The notes under the pieces: model-generated
Database searches by the model: none
Seen by the model: only the letters and a program-made list of their open reading frames with translations
What the model was told of the DNA's origin: nothing
Part shown: piece after piece, positions 56,873-64,000 of the stretch
How the letters are laid out: the number at the start of each line of letters is the position of its first letter
How positions within the stretch are numbered: the first letter of the stretch is position 1
Made by a program: the position numbers and the translations under genes
Assembly: GCF_000285495.1 (NCBI RefSeq)
Contig: NZ_HE610977.1
Span: 654,205 to 718,204, forward strand
Reading direction: 5' to 3'
Source: Oceanobacillus massiliensis str. N'diop
GTDB lineage: Bacteria > Bacillota > Bacilli > Bacillales > Amphibacillaceae
DNA: 64,000 nt

Positions 56873-57013
56873 TTATATCTTCGTATTTTTCTTTTTGGCT
56901 CGTTGTTCTAACTGTGACTTCGGCTGCTGATCTGCTGCATCTTCAGAAATTCCCTGTGGGTTGATACTTGAATTCACGCGCTCTTTGCTCCAGGTATTAT
57001 TTTTCTTAGCCAT
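56873..57013 (-). CDS. sspL: Small acid-soluble spore protein L (SspL-like)
   Basis: The 46-residue basic protein has the SspL pattern: a Lys-rich start, the central NPQGISED and the end PKSQLEQRAKKKNTK. B. subtilis SspL ends similarly (PKTELEERAKKSNTK). GGAGG lies 8 bases before the ATG. It is a minor forespore protein of unknown function. csgA lies directly downstream. No convincing forespore promoter was found in the 60 bases upstream. Confidence 0.8.
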   Translation of the reverse strand: MAKKNNTWSKERVNSSINPQGISEDAADQQPKSQLEQRAKKKNTKI

Positions 57014-57079
57014 ATCAAACACCTCCACTACCTATTCTTTCAAAAAATAATCCATTTTATCCGGCAATTTTTCCAGCCA

Positions 57080-58684
57080 TTATCTTTCTCCCAAAGCTTC
57101 ATATTGGTCCCGTAATGAACGCTTAAGCACCTTTCCACTTGGATTCTTTGGCAGTTCCTCGGTAAAATCGACATATTTGGGGATTTTAAATTTCGAGAGT
57201 TTTTCTTTACAGAATTGAATCACTTCTTCTGTTGTCAAACTTACTCCGGGTTTTGGCACAATTATCGCTGTTACAGCTTCAATCCAATAGGCATCCGGAA
57301 TACTGATAACAGCTACTTCTGAGACACCTTCAAGTTGATATATCGCCTCTTCGACTTCCCTGCTGGAGACATTCACACCACCAGTATTAATCATGTCTTT
57401 TTTACGGTCAACTATGGTAATATAGCCATCTTTGCCCATTACTCCAAGGTCACCGCTATGGAACCAGCCATTCCGGAAAGCTTCTGCAGTCTTTTCGGGA
57501 TCATGCAGATATCCTTTCATTGCATGTGGTGTGCGGTGGACTATTTCGCCAATTTCTCCTCTTGGAACCTCTTTATCATTGTCATCGAAAATCTTCGTCT
57601 GGACATTTAAGATTGAGATTCCTGCAGAGCCTAGTTTGGATAACTGATCTTCCGGCTGCAATACGGTGACAAGCGGTGCTACCTCTGTCTGGCCGTAACA
57701 ATTCCAAAGCTTAGCATTCGGCAGCCGATCCGTGAGCTCTTTAATCACTTCCATAGGCATAATCGCTGCACCATAATAGCATTTCTTCAAGCTTGATAAA
57801 TCACGTTTATCAAAATCCGGGTGCCGCAGTAAGGCAATCCATACAGTCGGCGGACAGAATAATTGGGTAGCCTTTTCTCTTTCAATGGTTTCAAGTATGT
57901 TCTCTGGTGTTGCATTGTCTAATATTATACCGCTTGAACCGATATATACACTCGGACCGAGGAAAACGTGAAGCTGTGCACTGTGATAGAGCGGCAATGC
58001 ATGGATTGCAATATCATCTGCATCCATCCTGGCATCGACAATCGCACTTACATATTCACTGATAATGCTTTTATGGGAGAGCATAACCCCTTTCGGTCTT
58101 GATTCCGTTCCACTTGTATAAAGTACATGTGCAAGATCGTCATCAGCAATATCCACATCGCTAAGTTCCGTTGTTTGTCCCTCCCTTAGCTTTGAAAGCG
58201 CCGTCCAGGAAGACAGCTCACCCATATAATCAGCAGACACATTCATTAAGTAGCGATGGCTAATCTCAAGCCGTCCAGTTGACTGATCAAGTACTTTCGC
58301 AAATTCTTCTGATGCTATCAGTCCACAGACTTCTGCATGTTCAAGAATATAACGTACATCTTCAGTGGTCAGCATGTAATTGATTGGGATCATCACTGCT
58401 CCAATGCGTGCCAGCGAGAAATTCACAATAACAAAATCCAAGCTATTTCTGGACATCACCGTAACCATATCACCTTTGCCTATTCCATCCATCCTAAATC
58501 CATTTGCAGTTTGATTTACCAGATCGTCCAATTCGGCATAGTTTAGCCGCTCATCATTGTAAGCGATTGCAAATTTATCCGGCATGCGATCACGGGTACG
58601 CGCCAGCAAATCTCCTAACGTATTTCTTCTTGCACGCTGCAAAAGCCGGTCAACATTCCCCAAAACATTCTCTCCGTTTTTCAT
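57080..58684 (-). CDS. Acyl-CoA synthetase (AMP-forming ligase)
   Basis: The 534-residue ANL-superfamily enzyme has the AMP-binding loop LYTSGTESRPKGVM, NCYGQTE, GWFHSGDLGVMGKDGYITIVDR and the C-terminal catalytic lysine motif PKNPSGKVLKR. It activates a carboxylic acid, probably a fatty acid, to its CoA ester. The substrate cannot be told from the sequence. GAGGAGGAG precedes the ATG; no beta-oxidation genes are adjacent. Confidence 0.87.
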   Translation of the reverse strand: MKNGENVLGNVDRLLQRARRNTLGDLLARTRDRMPDKFAIAYNDERLNYAELDDLVNQTANGFRMDGIGKGDMVTVMSRNSLDFVIVNFSLARIGAVMIPINYMLTTEDVRYILEHAEVCGLIASEEFAKVLDQSTGRLEISHRYLMNVSADYMGELSSWTALSKLREGQTTELSDVDIADDDLAHVLYTSGTESRPKGVMLSHKSIISEYVSAIVDARMDADDIAIHALPLYHSAQLHVFLGPSVYIGSSGIILDNATPENILETIEREKATQLFCPPTVWIALLRHPDFDKRDLSSLKKCYYGAAIMPMEVIKELTDRLPNAKLWNCYGQTEVAPLVTVLQPEDQLSKLGSAGISILNVQTKIFDDNDKEVPRGEIGEIVHRTPHAMKGYLHDPEKTAEAFRNGWFHSGDLGVMGKDGYITIVDRKKDMINTGGVNVSSREVEEAIYQLEGVSEVAVISIPDAYWIEAVTAIIVPKPGVSLTTEEVIQFCKEKLSKFKIPKYVDFTEELPKNPSGKVLKRSLRDQYEALGER

Positions 58685-58817
58685 CTAACCACTCCTCCTC
58701 TAAAATCAGCACACAAAACATCAGAATATTCACTCTCTTATACTATCATAGGAATAGGTGCCTGTCACTTCCCGGTTTTTGTCGAATTGGCTGTTGTTTT
58801 TGGAGAGCATAAAAGAA

Positions 58818-58843
58818 AAAACTAAGCTGGTTAGCTTAGTTTT
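58818..58843. terminator. Intrinsic terminator after the exonuclease gene
   Basis: AAAACTAAGC and GCTTAGTTTT form a perfect 10-bp stem with a T-run on the minus strand, just past the exonuclease stop. Confidence 0.85.
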
Positions 58844-58850
58844 GATTTCG

Positions 58851-59465
58851 TTATTTCAAATAGATTTTTCTGCTCGTTTTTTGACGTCTTGATTTCGGAG
58901 GGGTATAGCCGCGTTCAAAAATTTTCCCTTCTTTGAGATTGGATTGATTGATAAAATCTCCAACCGTTTCTGTCCCGGAATCCTCCATCGCTTTCATTAG
59001 AACCTTCGCTGCAACCCGGGCATCTTCCAATGCATGATGATGCTCAAACAGGATACCATGATGTGCTGCAAGTGTATTGAGTTTATGATTCTCAAGCTCT
59101 GGCCATATCTGTTGTGATATCTTCACTGTACAAAGATAATCCATTATCGGATATGGCAATTTAAAGAAATCCAGTGTATTGCGGATTACGCTCATATCAA
59201 AGCTTGCATTATGCGCAATAACCAAATTGTTCATAAGATATGGTTGAAGTGTCGGCCATAGCTCTGCAAATGTAGGAGCGTCTATCACATCTTCCTCACT
59301 AATTCCGTGAATATATGTATTGAAGGAGCAGAAACCAGTCAATGGGTTTATCAGGCTGTAGTATTCATCGATAATTTCATGTTCATTGGCAACTACAAGA
59401 CCCACAGCACATGCACTATGACGCTTCTCATTAGCCGTTTCAAAGTCAATGGCAACAAAATTCAA
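58851..59465 (-). CDS. DnaQ-like 3'-5' exonuclease (DEDDh)
   Basis: From the TTG at 59465 the protein has 204 residues. It carries the DEDDh motifs: AIDFETAN (Asp, Glu), HNASFDMSVI (Asp) and HHALEDARVAA (His, Asp). The C-terminal tail is basic (KSRRQKTSRK) and may bind nucleic acid. The longer frame from the ATG at 59486 has no Shine-Dalgarno; AAGGAG lies inside it, nine bases before the TTG. It is a stand-alone exonuclease, not part of DNA polymerase III. Confidence 0.82.
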   Translation of the reverse strand: MNFVAIDFETANEKRHSACAVGLVVANEHEIIDEYYSLINPLTGFCSFNTYIHGISEEDVIDAPTFAELWPTLQPYLMNNLVIAHNASFDMSVIRNTLDFFKLPYPIMDYLCTVKISQQIWPELENHKLNTLAAHHGILFEHHHALEDARVAAKVLMKAMEDSGTETVGDFINQSNLKEGKIFERGYTPPKSRRQKTSRKIYLK

Positions 59466-59598
59466 GGCATTCCTCTCCTTTTTCATTTATATTTATATAT
59501 CTGGATTCCAAACCAGTACAAAGCCTCATTACGAATCAGCCTTGCAGCTTGGCTGTCGACACAAAGTCGAACCAAAAATCTGCTATTTAAAAACCGCC

Positions 59599-60291
59599 TT
59601 AGACTTCCATTATATCCCAGTTTGTGACAATCCCCAATAACTTTTCACTTTTTGTACCTTTTCTGGTGATCAGCAATGCCTCGATGCGGATCCCTTTTCC
59701 AATCTGTTCCTTGAAAATCTCAATTGCTTCATATACAGAGGTACCACTTTTTATAAATTTATAGTTATCTCCTGTTTCACATTGCAATATATCTGTCAAT
59801 CGAGCATCCAGCACCGGTTCAGAACTATTCCTTAAACCTTTTGCCAGCCACTTGGTAATCCCCTTATGCGTAATTAATCCCAGAAATTCATCTCCCTTAT
59901 AGATGGGAAACTTGGTAATCCCTTTTTGATTCACGACCTCCAGCATATTTGCCAAGGGTTCATCCTGTTGAAACACTACAACTTCCTTCATAAAAAGCGG
60001 GTCGACTTCTCTAGGCTGCGTGAGCTCCCTTTCGATTCTCTCAACTTGCTCAACGACAGAATCATGTGGTTCAGCAATCGCAAAAGCCACATCAATCTTA
60101 TTATGGACAATGGCATTCCGAAGTTCAGCATATTCTAATAGATCATCCGTGTATCGCTTAATGACCGCATTTTCATCCCGAAGCACTCTGACTGCTCTTG
60201 AAAAACCCATTTCCTTCTTAATAAGCAATGATTTCAATACTTTTTCAATCCGGTTAAATGCTGATAAGAATCTTTCTGAGTTACTATACAT
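59599..60291 (-). CDS. CBS-domain protein with an N-terminal helical domain
   Basis: The 230-residue protein has an N-terminal helical domain (about 1-75, with ELRNAIVHNK, reminiscent of HEPN/Abi-like proteins) and a pair of CBS motifs: DEPLANMLEVVNQKGITKFPIY..FLGLITHKGITKWL and SVYEAIEIFKEQ..RIEALLITR..LLGIVTNWDI. CBS pairs often bind adenine nucleotides. The target is unknown. AGGAG precedes the ATG. Confidence 0.75.
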   Translation of the reverse strand: MYSNSERFLSAFNRIEKVLKSLLIKKEMGFSRAVRVLRDENAVIKRYTDDLLEYAELRNAIVHNKIDVAFAIAEPHDSVVEQVERIERELTQPREVDPLFMKEVVVFQQDEPLANMLEVVNQKGITKFPIYKGDEFLGLITHKGITKWLAKGLRNSSEPVLDARLTDILQCETGDNYKFIKSGTSVYEAIEIFKEQIGKGIRIEALLITRKGTKSEKLLGIVTNWDIMEV

Positions 60292-60326
60292 GAGAAATTC
60301 TCCTATAATCGCTTTTTGAAAATCAC

Positions 60327-61265
60327 TTAATTCTTTCTATTTTTCAATGCATCAATGAACATGTTGATAAATCTCTCATCGTCAATATCTGTACAAATTT
60401 CCACATTGGGAGCTTTCTTTAACACATTGTTAAAATCACAAATTGTCTGTCCATAACTCAATTCGCTTTTTGTTTCGACGTCAACATAATACTTGGCGGT
60501 CTTAACCAAAGAAGGATCCAGAACCACCCCAACCGTCAGCGGGTCATGTAAGGCACAACCATTAATCCCGCTGCTCTCTGTATATGCCCGTAGTGAATCC
60601 GTACTTTTCATTACAAAATCGTAATAGCGAGTCCCTTTAAGCTTTTCAATATGCTCTAATGAAAGGAATGTTTTCATGGTGACATCCAGGCTTACCAATT
60701 TAATTGGCAGTCCTGAGTGAAAGACAATCCTTGCAGCCTCTGCATCCGCAAAAATATTGAATTCAGAAGTCGGGAGCACGTTGCCTCGTCCACTTTCGGA
60801 AACGAGTCCACCCATCATCACGACCTGTTTGACCCAATCAGCGATCCTCGGTTCTTTGCGTACGGCGAGAGCCAGGTTTGTAGCAGGTCCGACCATGATT
60901 AATGTTAGTTCACCTCTATGTATACTGGCCTGTTCTATTATAAAGTCTGCAGCGAATTGACTGCCACTGCTGCTATCATCGACCGACACATCATTTAGTG
61001 ACATGCCTATACCGTCTTCCCCGTGTACCTGGAACTCATGATGTGCCTCTTTCAATAGTGGTCTGTCAGCTCCCTCGAAGACTCTTATCGTATCGTTGCC
61101 AGCATGCTTTAAAACCTTCTTTGTATTTCTTGTAACGTAATCAAGGGGAACATTTCCATTTACAGCGGTTATCCCAAGAATATCCAGTTTACGGCTTTCC
61201 AATGCAAATAAAATCGCAAGCGCATCATCAATCCCAGTATCTACATCCAGTATTACTTTTTCCAT
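60327..61265 (-). CDS. Inosine-uridine preferring nucleoside hydrolase
   Basis: From the ATG at 61265 (AAGGAAG upstream) the protein has 312 residues. It starts with the Ca2+-binding motif DVDTGIDDALA, and has VNGNVPLDYVTRNTKK, VMMGGLV, TSEFNIFADAEAA and the C-terminal LHDPLTV Asp. It cleaves nucleosides to ribose and base in purine/pyrimidine salvage. The exact base preference is unknown. Confidence 0.9.
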   Translation of the reverse strand: MEKVILDVDTGIDDALAILFALESRKLDILGITAVNGNVPLDYVTRNTKKVLKHAGNDTIRVFEGADRPLLKEAHHEFQVHGEDGIGMSLNDVSVDDSSSGSQFAADFIIEQASIHRGELTLIMVGPATNLALAVRKEPRIADWVKQVVMMGGLVSESGRGNVLPTSEFNIFADAEAARIVFHSGLPIKLVSLDVTMKTFLSLEHIEKLKGTRYYDFVMKSTDSLRAYTESSGINGCALHDPLTVGVVLDPSLVKTAKYYVDVETKSELSYGQTICDFNNVLKKAPNVEICTDIDDERFINMFIDALKNRKN

Positions 61266-61310
61266 CTGACCAACTTCCTTCCAACCCCGTACCTTCACAA
61301 CGAAAGCATG

Positions 61311-62240
61311 TTATTTTTTGAAATAGACAATCCCATTTTCAGTTTTGCGATGTATCTTGCCTATCGATTCCAAATAAATTAATCTCGTTAGCGTTGCCAT
61401 AAAAGAACTCAAATAAATATAAATATTTAACTTACTATAGACGTCCTCGCATAATTCCTTTGCAGTCATTTGTCTATCCGCTAGGTGTTCCAGGATTTGT
61501 TCCAGCCGATAATAATGTCTATCCATTATATCCTGAACTCGCAGATCTAAGTCAGAAATTATCTCCCCATGACCCGGCAAAGTAATAGTTGCCGGAAAAT
61601 TCTTCATGACAGCAAGTGAGCCGAAGTATTCCTTCAGTGGATTTAATTCCTCTCCTGTCCAAAGACCGATTACTGGTGAGATATCTTTTAATACATGATC
61701 ACCGATAATCATCACCTTGTTATCAGAATGGTAAAATCCATATTGATCCGGCGCATGGCCCGGTATCCAGATGACTTCGTAAAAATCATTTCCAAGTTGG
61801 ATCATTTCATTTTCCTCAAAAAATCCATCTGGTTCAAAATCGTATATAAAGGAATCATCCTCCAGTTTGTCAGGTAAACCTGGCCCGCCATGTCCTTTAA
61901 TTAAATGACTCAGCTTTTCTTTTCTGCCAATAAAGTCACGGCCCTTCAGCATTTCCTTATATCCAAGCTTTGAAGTAAAAATGGGAACACCGATTTGCTC
62001 CTGAAACCATTTGGCAAGACCAATATGATCCTGATGTGTATGCGTCAACACTACCTTTTCAATCGTAATCCCTGATTTCAGCACTGCTTTCCAAGTATCG
62101 ATTGATTCTTTTGAGTATGTTCCTGTATCGATAATCGTGTAGCCTTTAGCCCCTTTAATCAGATAGCAGTTCACTTCACGCATCCCGCCCGGAAAGCGAA
62201 CAACCAGTTTTTCTATGTTTTCTGTGATTTCTTTCAGCAT
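61311..62240 (-). CDS. MBL-fold metallo-hydrolase
   Basis: The 309-residue protein has the zinc-binding motif THTHQDHIG, GHAPDQYGFY, GDHVLKDISP and TLPGHGEIISD of the metallo-beta-lactamase fold, and a C-terminal helical extension of about 80 residues as in glyoxalase II-like or LACTB2-like hydrolases. The substrate is unknown. It lies 45 bases upstream of the nucleoside hydrolase start and may share its transcript. Confidence 0.82.
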   Translation of the reverse strand: MLKEITENIEKLVVRFPGGMREVNCYLIKGAKGYTIIDTGTYSKESIDTWKAVLKSGITIEKVVLTHTHQDHIGLAKWFQEQIGVPIFTSKLGYKEMLKGRDFIGRKEKLSHLIKGHGGPGLPDKLEDDSFIYDFEPDGFFEENEMIQLGNDFYEVIWIPGHAPDQYGFYHSDNKVMIIGDHVLKDISPVIGLWTGEELNPLKEYFGSLAVMKNFPATITLPGHGEIISDLDLRVQDIMDRHYYRLEQILEHLADRQMTAKELCEDVYSKLNIYIYLSSFMATLTRLIYLESIGKIHRKTENGIVYFKK

Positions 62241-62467
62241 AAAAGTCCCCTTTTCACCTAACCCAGCAGCACTTATTACTTTTTAAATCTTCTACTTCCC
62301 ATTTTATCGTTACTGCTTTTAAATGCAACTTTCATTAACCACATCACATCTAAGCAGCCCGATTTAAGAGCATCAATCAATTCATAAATTGAATGAACTG
62401 CCTACCGAGTGTAACTGCCAAGGAATTGGAAACACATTAATGGCGATAGATATGAAAATTATCATGC
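62241..62467. other. Intergenic region without a supported gene
   Basis: AT-rich sequence upstream of the MBL gene that should contain its promoter. I see no clear -35/-10 pair, riboswitch or credible open frame here. Confidence 0.4.
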
Positions 62468-62503
62468 AAAAACGCAAGGTCGCGAAATAACGCCCTTGCG
62501 TTT
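62468..62503 (-). terminator. Intrinsic terminator after the amino acid ABC transporter genes
   Basis: AACGCAAGG and CCTTGCGTT form a 9-bp stem around a 14-base loop with a T-run on the minus strand, about 120 bases past the ATPase stop. Confidence 0.75.
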
Positions 62504-62622
62504 CTTTAAATGTTCAAACTGCTACACATTGGTATTTCAAAAACAGCTATGTTCAAGAAAATAGCCCTGGTTGATAGCAATCCCCATTTTTATCCTGCAG
62601 TATTTCAAATAAGTTCTAGTCT

Positions 62623-63372
62623 TTATAGCGGATTCAATATCCGCTGCAGAAATTGCTTGGTGCGTTCTTCCTTCGGTGCCCTCAATACTTCTTTGGGATG
62701 GCCCTGTTCTACAATATAGCCTCCATCCATAAAGAGCACTTCATCAGAGACTTCTTCTGCGAATTGGAGTTCATGGGTAACAATGACCATTGTCCAGTTT
62801 TCCTTTGCAAGATCCTTGATCACCTTCAAAACCTCTCCAATTAATTCTGGATCCAGTGCAGAGGTTGGTTCATCGAACAACATTAATTCCGGCTCCATTG
62901 CCAGCGCTCTCGCAATCCCGACCCGCTGCTGCTGACCGCCGGATAACTGATGCGGATAAAGATTCAGTTTATCCTTCAATCCAACTTTTTCCAGCAAGCC
63001 TTCAGCATGTTCTTTCACTTCTGCTTTATTTCTCTTTTGAACAATGTATGGGCCTTCTGTGACGTTTTCAATAGCGGTCTTATGCGGAAACAGATTATAA
63101 GACTGGAACACCATTCCCGATTTTCTTCTTAATCGCAAAATATCCTGTTTTGTGATTTTCTGTTCGAAATCCAGCTTAAAACCATCCTCAAAAGAATATA
63201 TACCACTGTTCGGTTGTTCGAGAGCATTTAGGCAGCGCAAAAGCGTTGTTTTCCCAGATCCAGAGGGTCCTATGATGGAGAGAACCTTTCCTTTTTCAAT
63301 TCCTACATCTATGTTTTTCAATACTTTTTGTTCACCAAATGATTTTGCCAGCCCTTTTACTGAAAGATACAT
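62623..63372 (-). CDS. Polar amino acid ABC transporter ATPase
   Basis: The 249-residue protein has Walker [11 protein letters not shown]-loop [11 protein letters not shown], signature LSGGQQQR, Walker [15 protein letters not shown] and H-loop VTHEL. The '[14 protein letters not shown]' segment is typical of polar amino acid importers such as GlnQ and TcyC/TcyN. Glutamine, cystine and other amino acids are all possible. AAAGGAAG precedes the ATG; the permease gene ends 15 bases upstream. Confidence 0.87.
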   Translation of the reverse strand: MYLSVKGLAKSFGEQKVLKNIDVGIEKGKVLSIIGPSGSGKTTLLRCLNALEQPNSGIYSFEDGFKLDFEQKITKQDILRLRRKSGMVFQSYNLFPHKTAIENVTEGPYIVQKRNKAEVKEHAEGLLEKVGLKDKLNLYPHQLSGGQQQRVGIARALAMEPELMLFDEPTSALDPELIGEVLKVIKDLAKENWTMVIVTHELQFAEEVSDEVLFMDGGYIVEQGHPKEVLRAPKEERTKQFLQRILNPL

Positions 63373-63387
63373 GTTTACTCTTCCTTT

Positions 63388-64000
63388 CTACTTTGCGGTA
63401 TACCGATCAAGCCTTTTTTCAAAACCAGCCTGGACAAGTGATAATATAAAACAGATCATCCAGTAAATAAGCGCCGCCTCGACATATAACAAGAGAAAAT
63501 CATAGGTTCTCGCCGCTATTTCCTGCGCCCTGCGGAACATTTCCGATACAAGAATTAACGATGCCAATGATGTATCTTTCACTAAGCTGATAAATGAATT
63601 TGATAAAGGCGGTACAGAAACTCTTGTCGCTTGCGGAAGAATGATTCTTCTTAATGCTGTCATCTTCGTCATTCCTATTGTGTACGCCGCTTCCCATTGC
63701 CCATTTGAAATGGAAAGAATCGATGCGCGAATAATTTCCGATGCATATGCCCCAACGTTCAATGTAAATGCAATAATGGCACTAGGAAATGGATCTATTG
63801 TCAAACCGATGCTTGGCAGACCAAAAAATATAATAAATAACTGTACAAGTAATGGTGTACCTCTTATTGCCGAAACATATATAACGGCTGGAATTCGAAA
63901 TATAGATGATTTAGAGAGCCGCATCATCGCCGTTAATAAAGCCAATACTAAGCCCAACACAAAGGAAATAAGGGTGAGCGGGATTGTATACTGTATTGCT
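63388..64000 (-). CDS. Polar amino acid ABC transporter permease (5' end outside window)
   Basis: The frame is open through the right edge of the window: codons before 63960 read AIQYTIPLTLISFVLGL, typical of the first transmembrane helix of His/Glu/Gln/Arg-type permeases. The start therefore lies beyond base 64000. It has several hydrophobic segments and the EAA-like loop GQWEAAYTIGMTKMTALRRIILPQA. It pairs with the ATPase downstream; the binding protein is probably upstream, outside the window. Confidence 0.85.
   Translation of the reverse strand, partial: AIQYTIPLTLISFVLGLVLALLTAMMRLSKSSIFRIPAVIYVSAIRGTPLLVQLFIIFFGLPSIGLTIDPFPSAIIAFTLNVGAYASEIIRASILSISNGQWEAAYTIGMTKMTALRRIILPQATRVSVPPLSNSFISLVKDTSLASLILVSEMFRRAQEIAARTYDFLLLYVEAALIYWMICFILSLVQAGFEKRLDRYTAK

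Overview
The window comes from a low-GC, endospore-forming member of the Bacillaceae, most like the Oceanobacillus/Virgibacillus group (an inference from gene content; no search was run). Spore genes support this: a YhcN/YlaJ lipoprotein, a gerA-type germination operon, csgA and sspL. So do sigI-rsgI, xpt-pbuX under a guanine riboswitch, and the many TTG/GTG starts behind strong Shine-Dalgarno sequences. Most genes are ordinary chromosomal housekeeping genes; the accessory material is one insertion sequence and a family of GC-rich intergenic repeats.

Layout. 1-6.2 kb: the end of a yrrT-luxS pair, a spore lipoprotein, a YhdB-like protein, sigI-rsgI, a PRC-barrel protein and a membrane-anchored HtrA-like protease. 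6.2-10.3 kb: a BmrC/BmrD-type heterodimeric ABC exporter behind a short leader peptide and an intrinsic terminator, which looks like a translation-sensing attenuator. 10.5-19.1 kb: a YvyF-like protein, a beta-carbonic anhydrase, the ger operon, and a MarR regulator with an MMPL transporter split by a frameshift. 19.2-32.4 kb: a stand-alone MurG, a MATE exporter, a CNT nucleoside transporter, odhAB, a 33-residue membrane peptide, trmL, a YhbB-like amidase, queG and an ABC-class ATPase with a damaged P-loop.

32.5-34.6 kb: a complete IS110-family element sits in a GC-rich repeat beside tRNA-Gly. Its ends, CT core, bridge RNA with target and donor guides, and a promoter that forms only in the circle can all be read from the sequence, and the guides match the flanks the element interrupts. 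35-38.7 kb: D-amino acid transaminase, a FlaR-like P-loop protein and an S9 peptidase. 38.7-47.4 kb: the arginine operon argC-argJ-argB-argD-carA-carB, with overlapping genes and no argF at its end.

47.6-64 kb: an alpha/beta hydrolase; a second copy of the repeat array, inverted, holding an uninterrupted IS target; a DNA glycosylase, an acetyltransferase and small transport genes; the xpt-pbuX purine salvage operon; a VOC protein, a structured RNA candidate, sspL-csgA, an acyl-CoA synthetase, a DEDDh exonuclease, a CBS protein, a nucleoside hydrolase and an MBL hydrolase. The window ends inside a polar amino acid ABC transporter.
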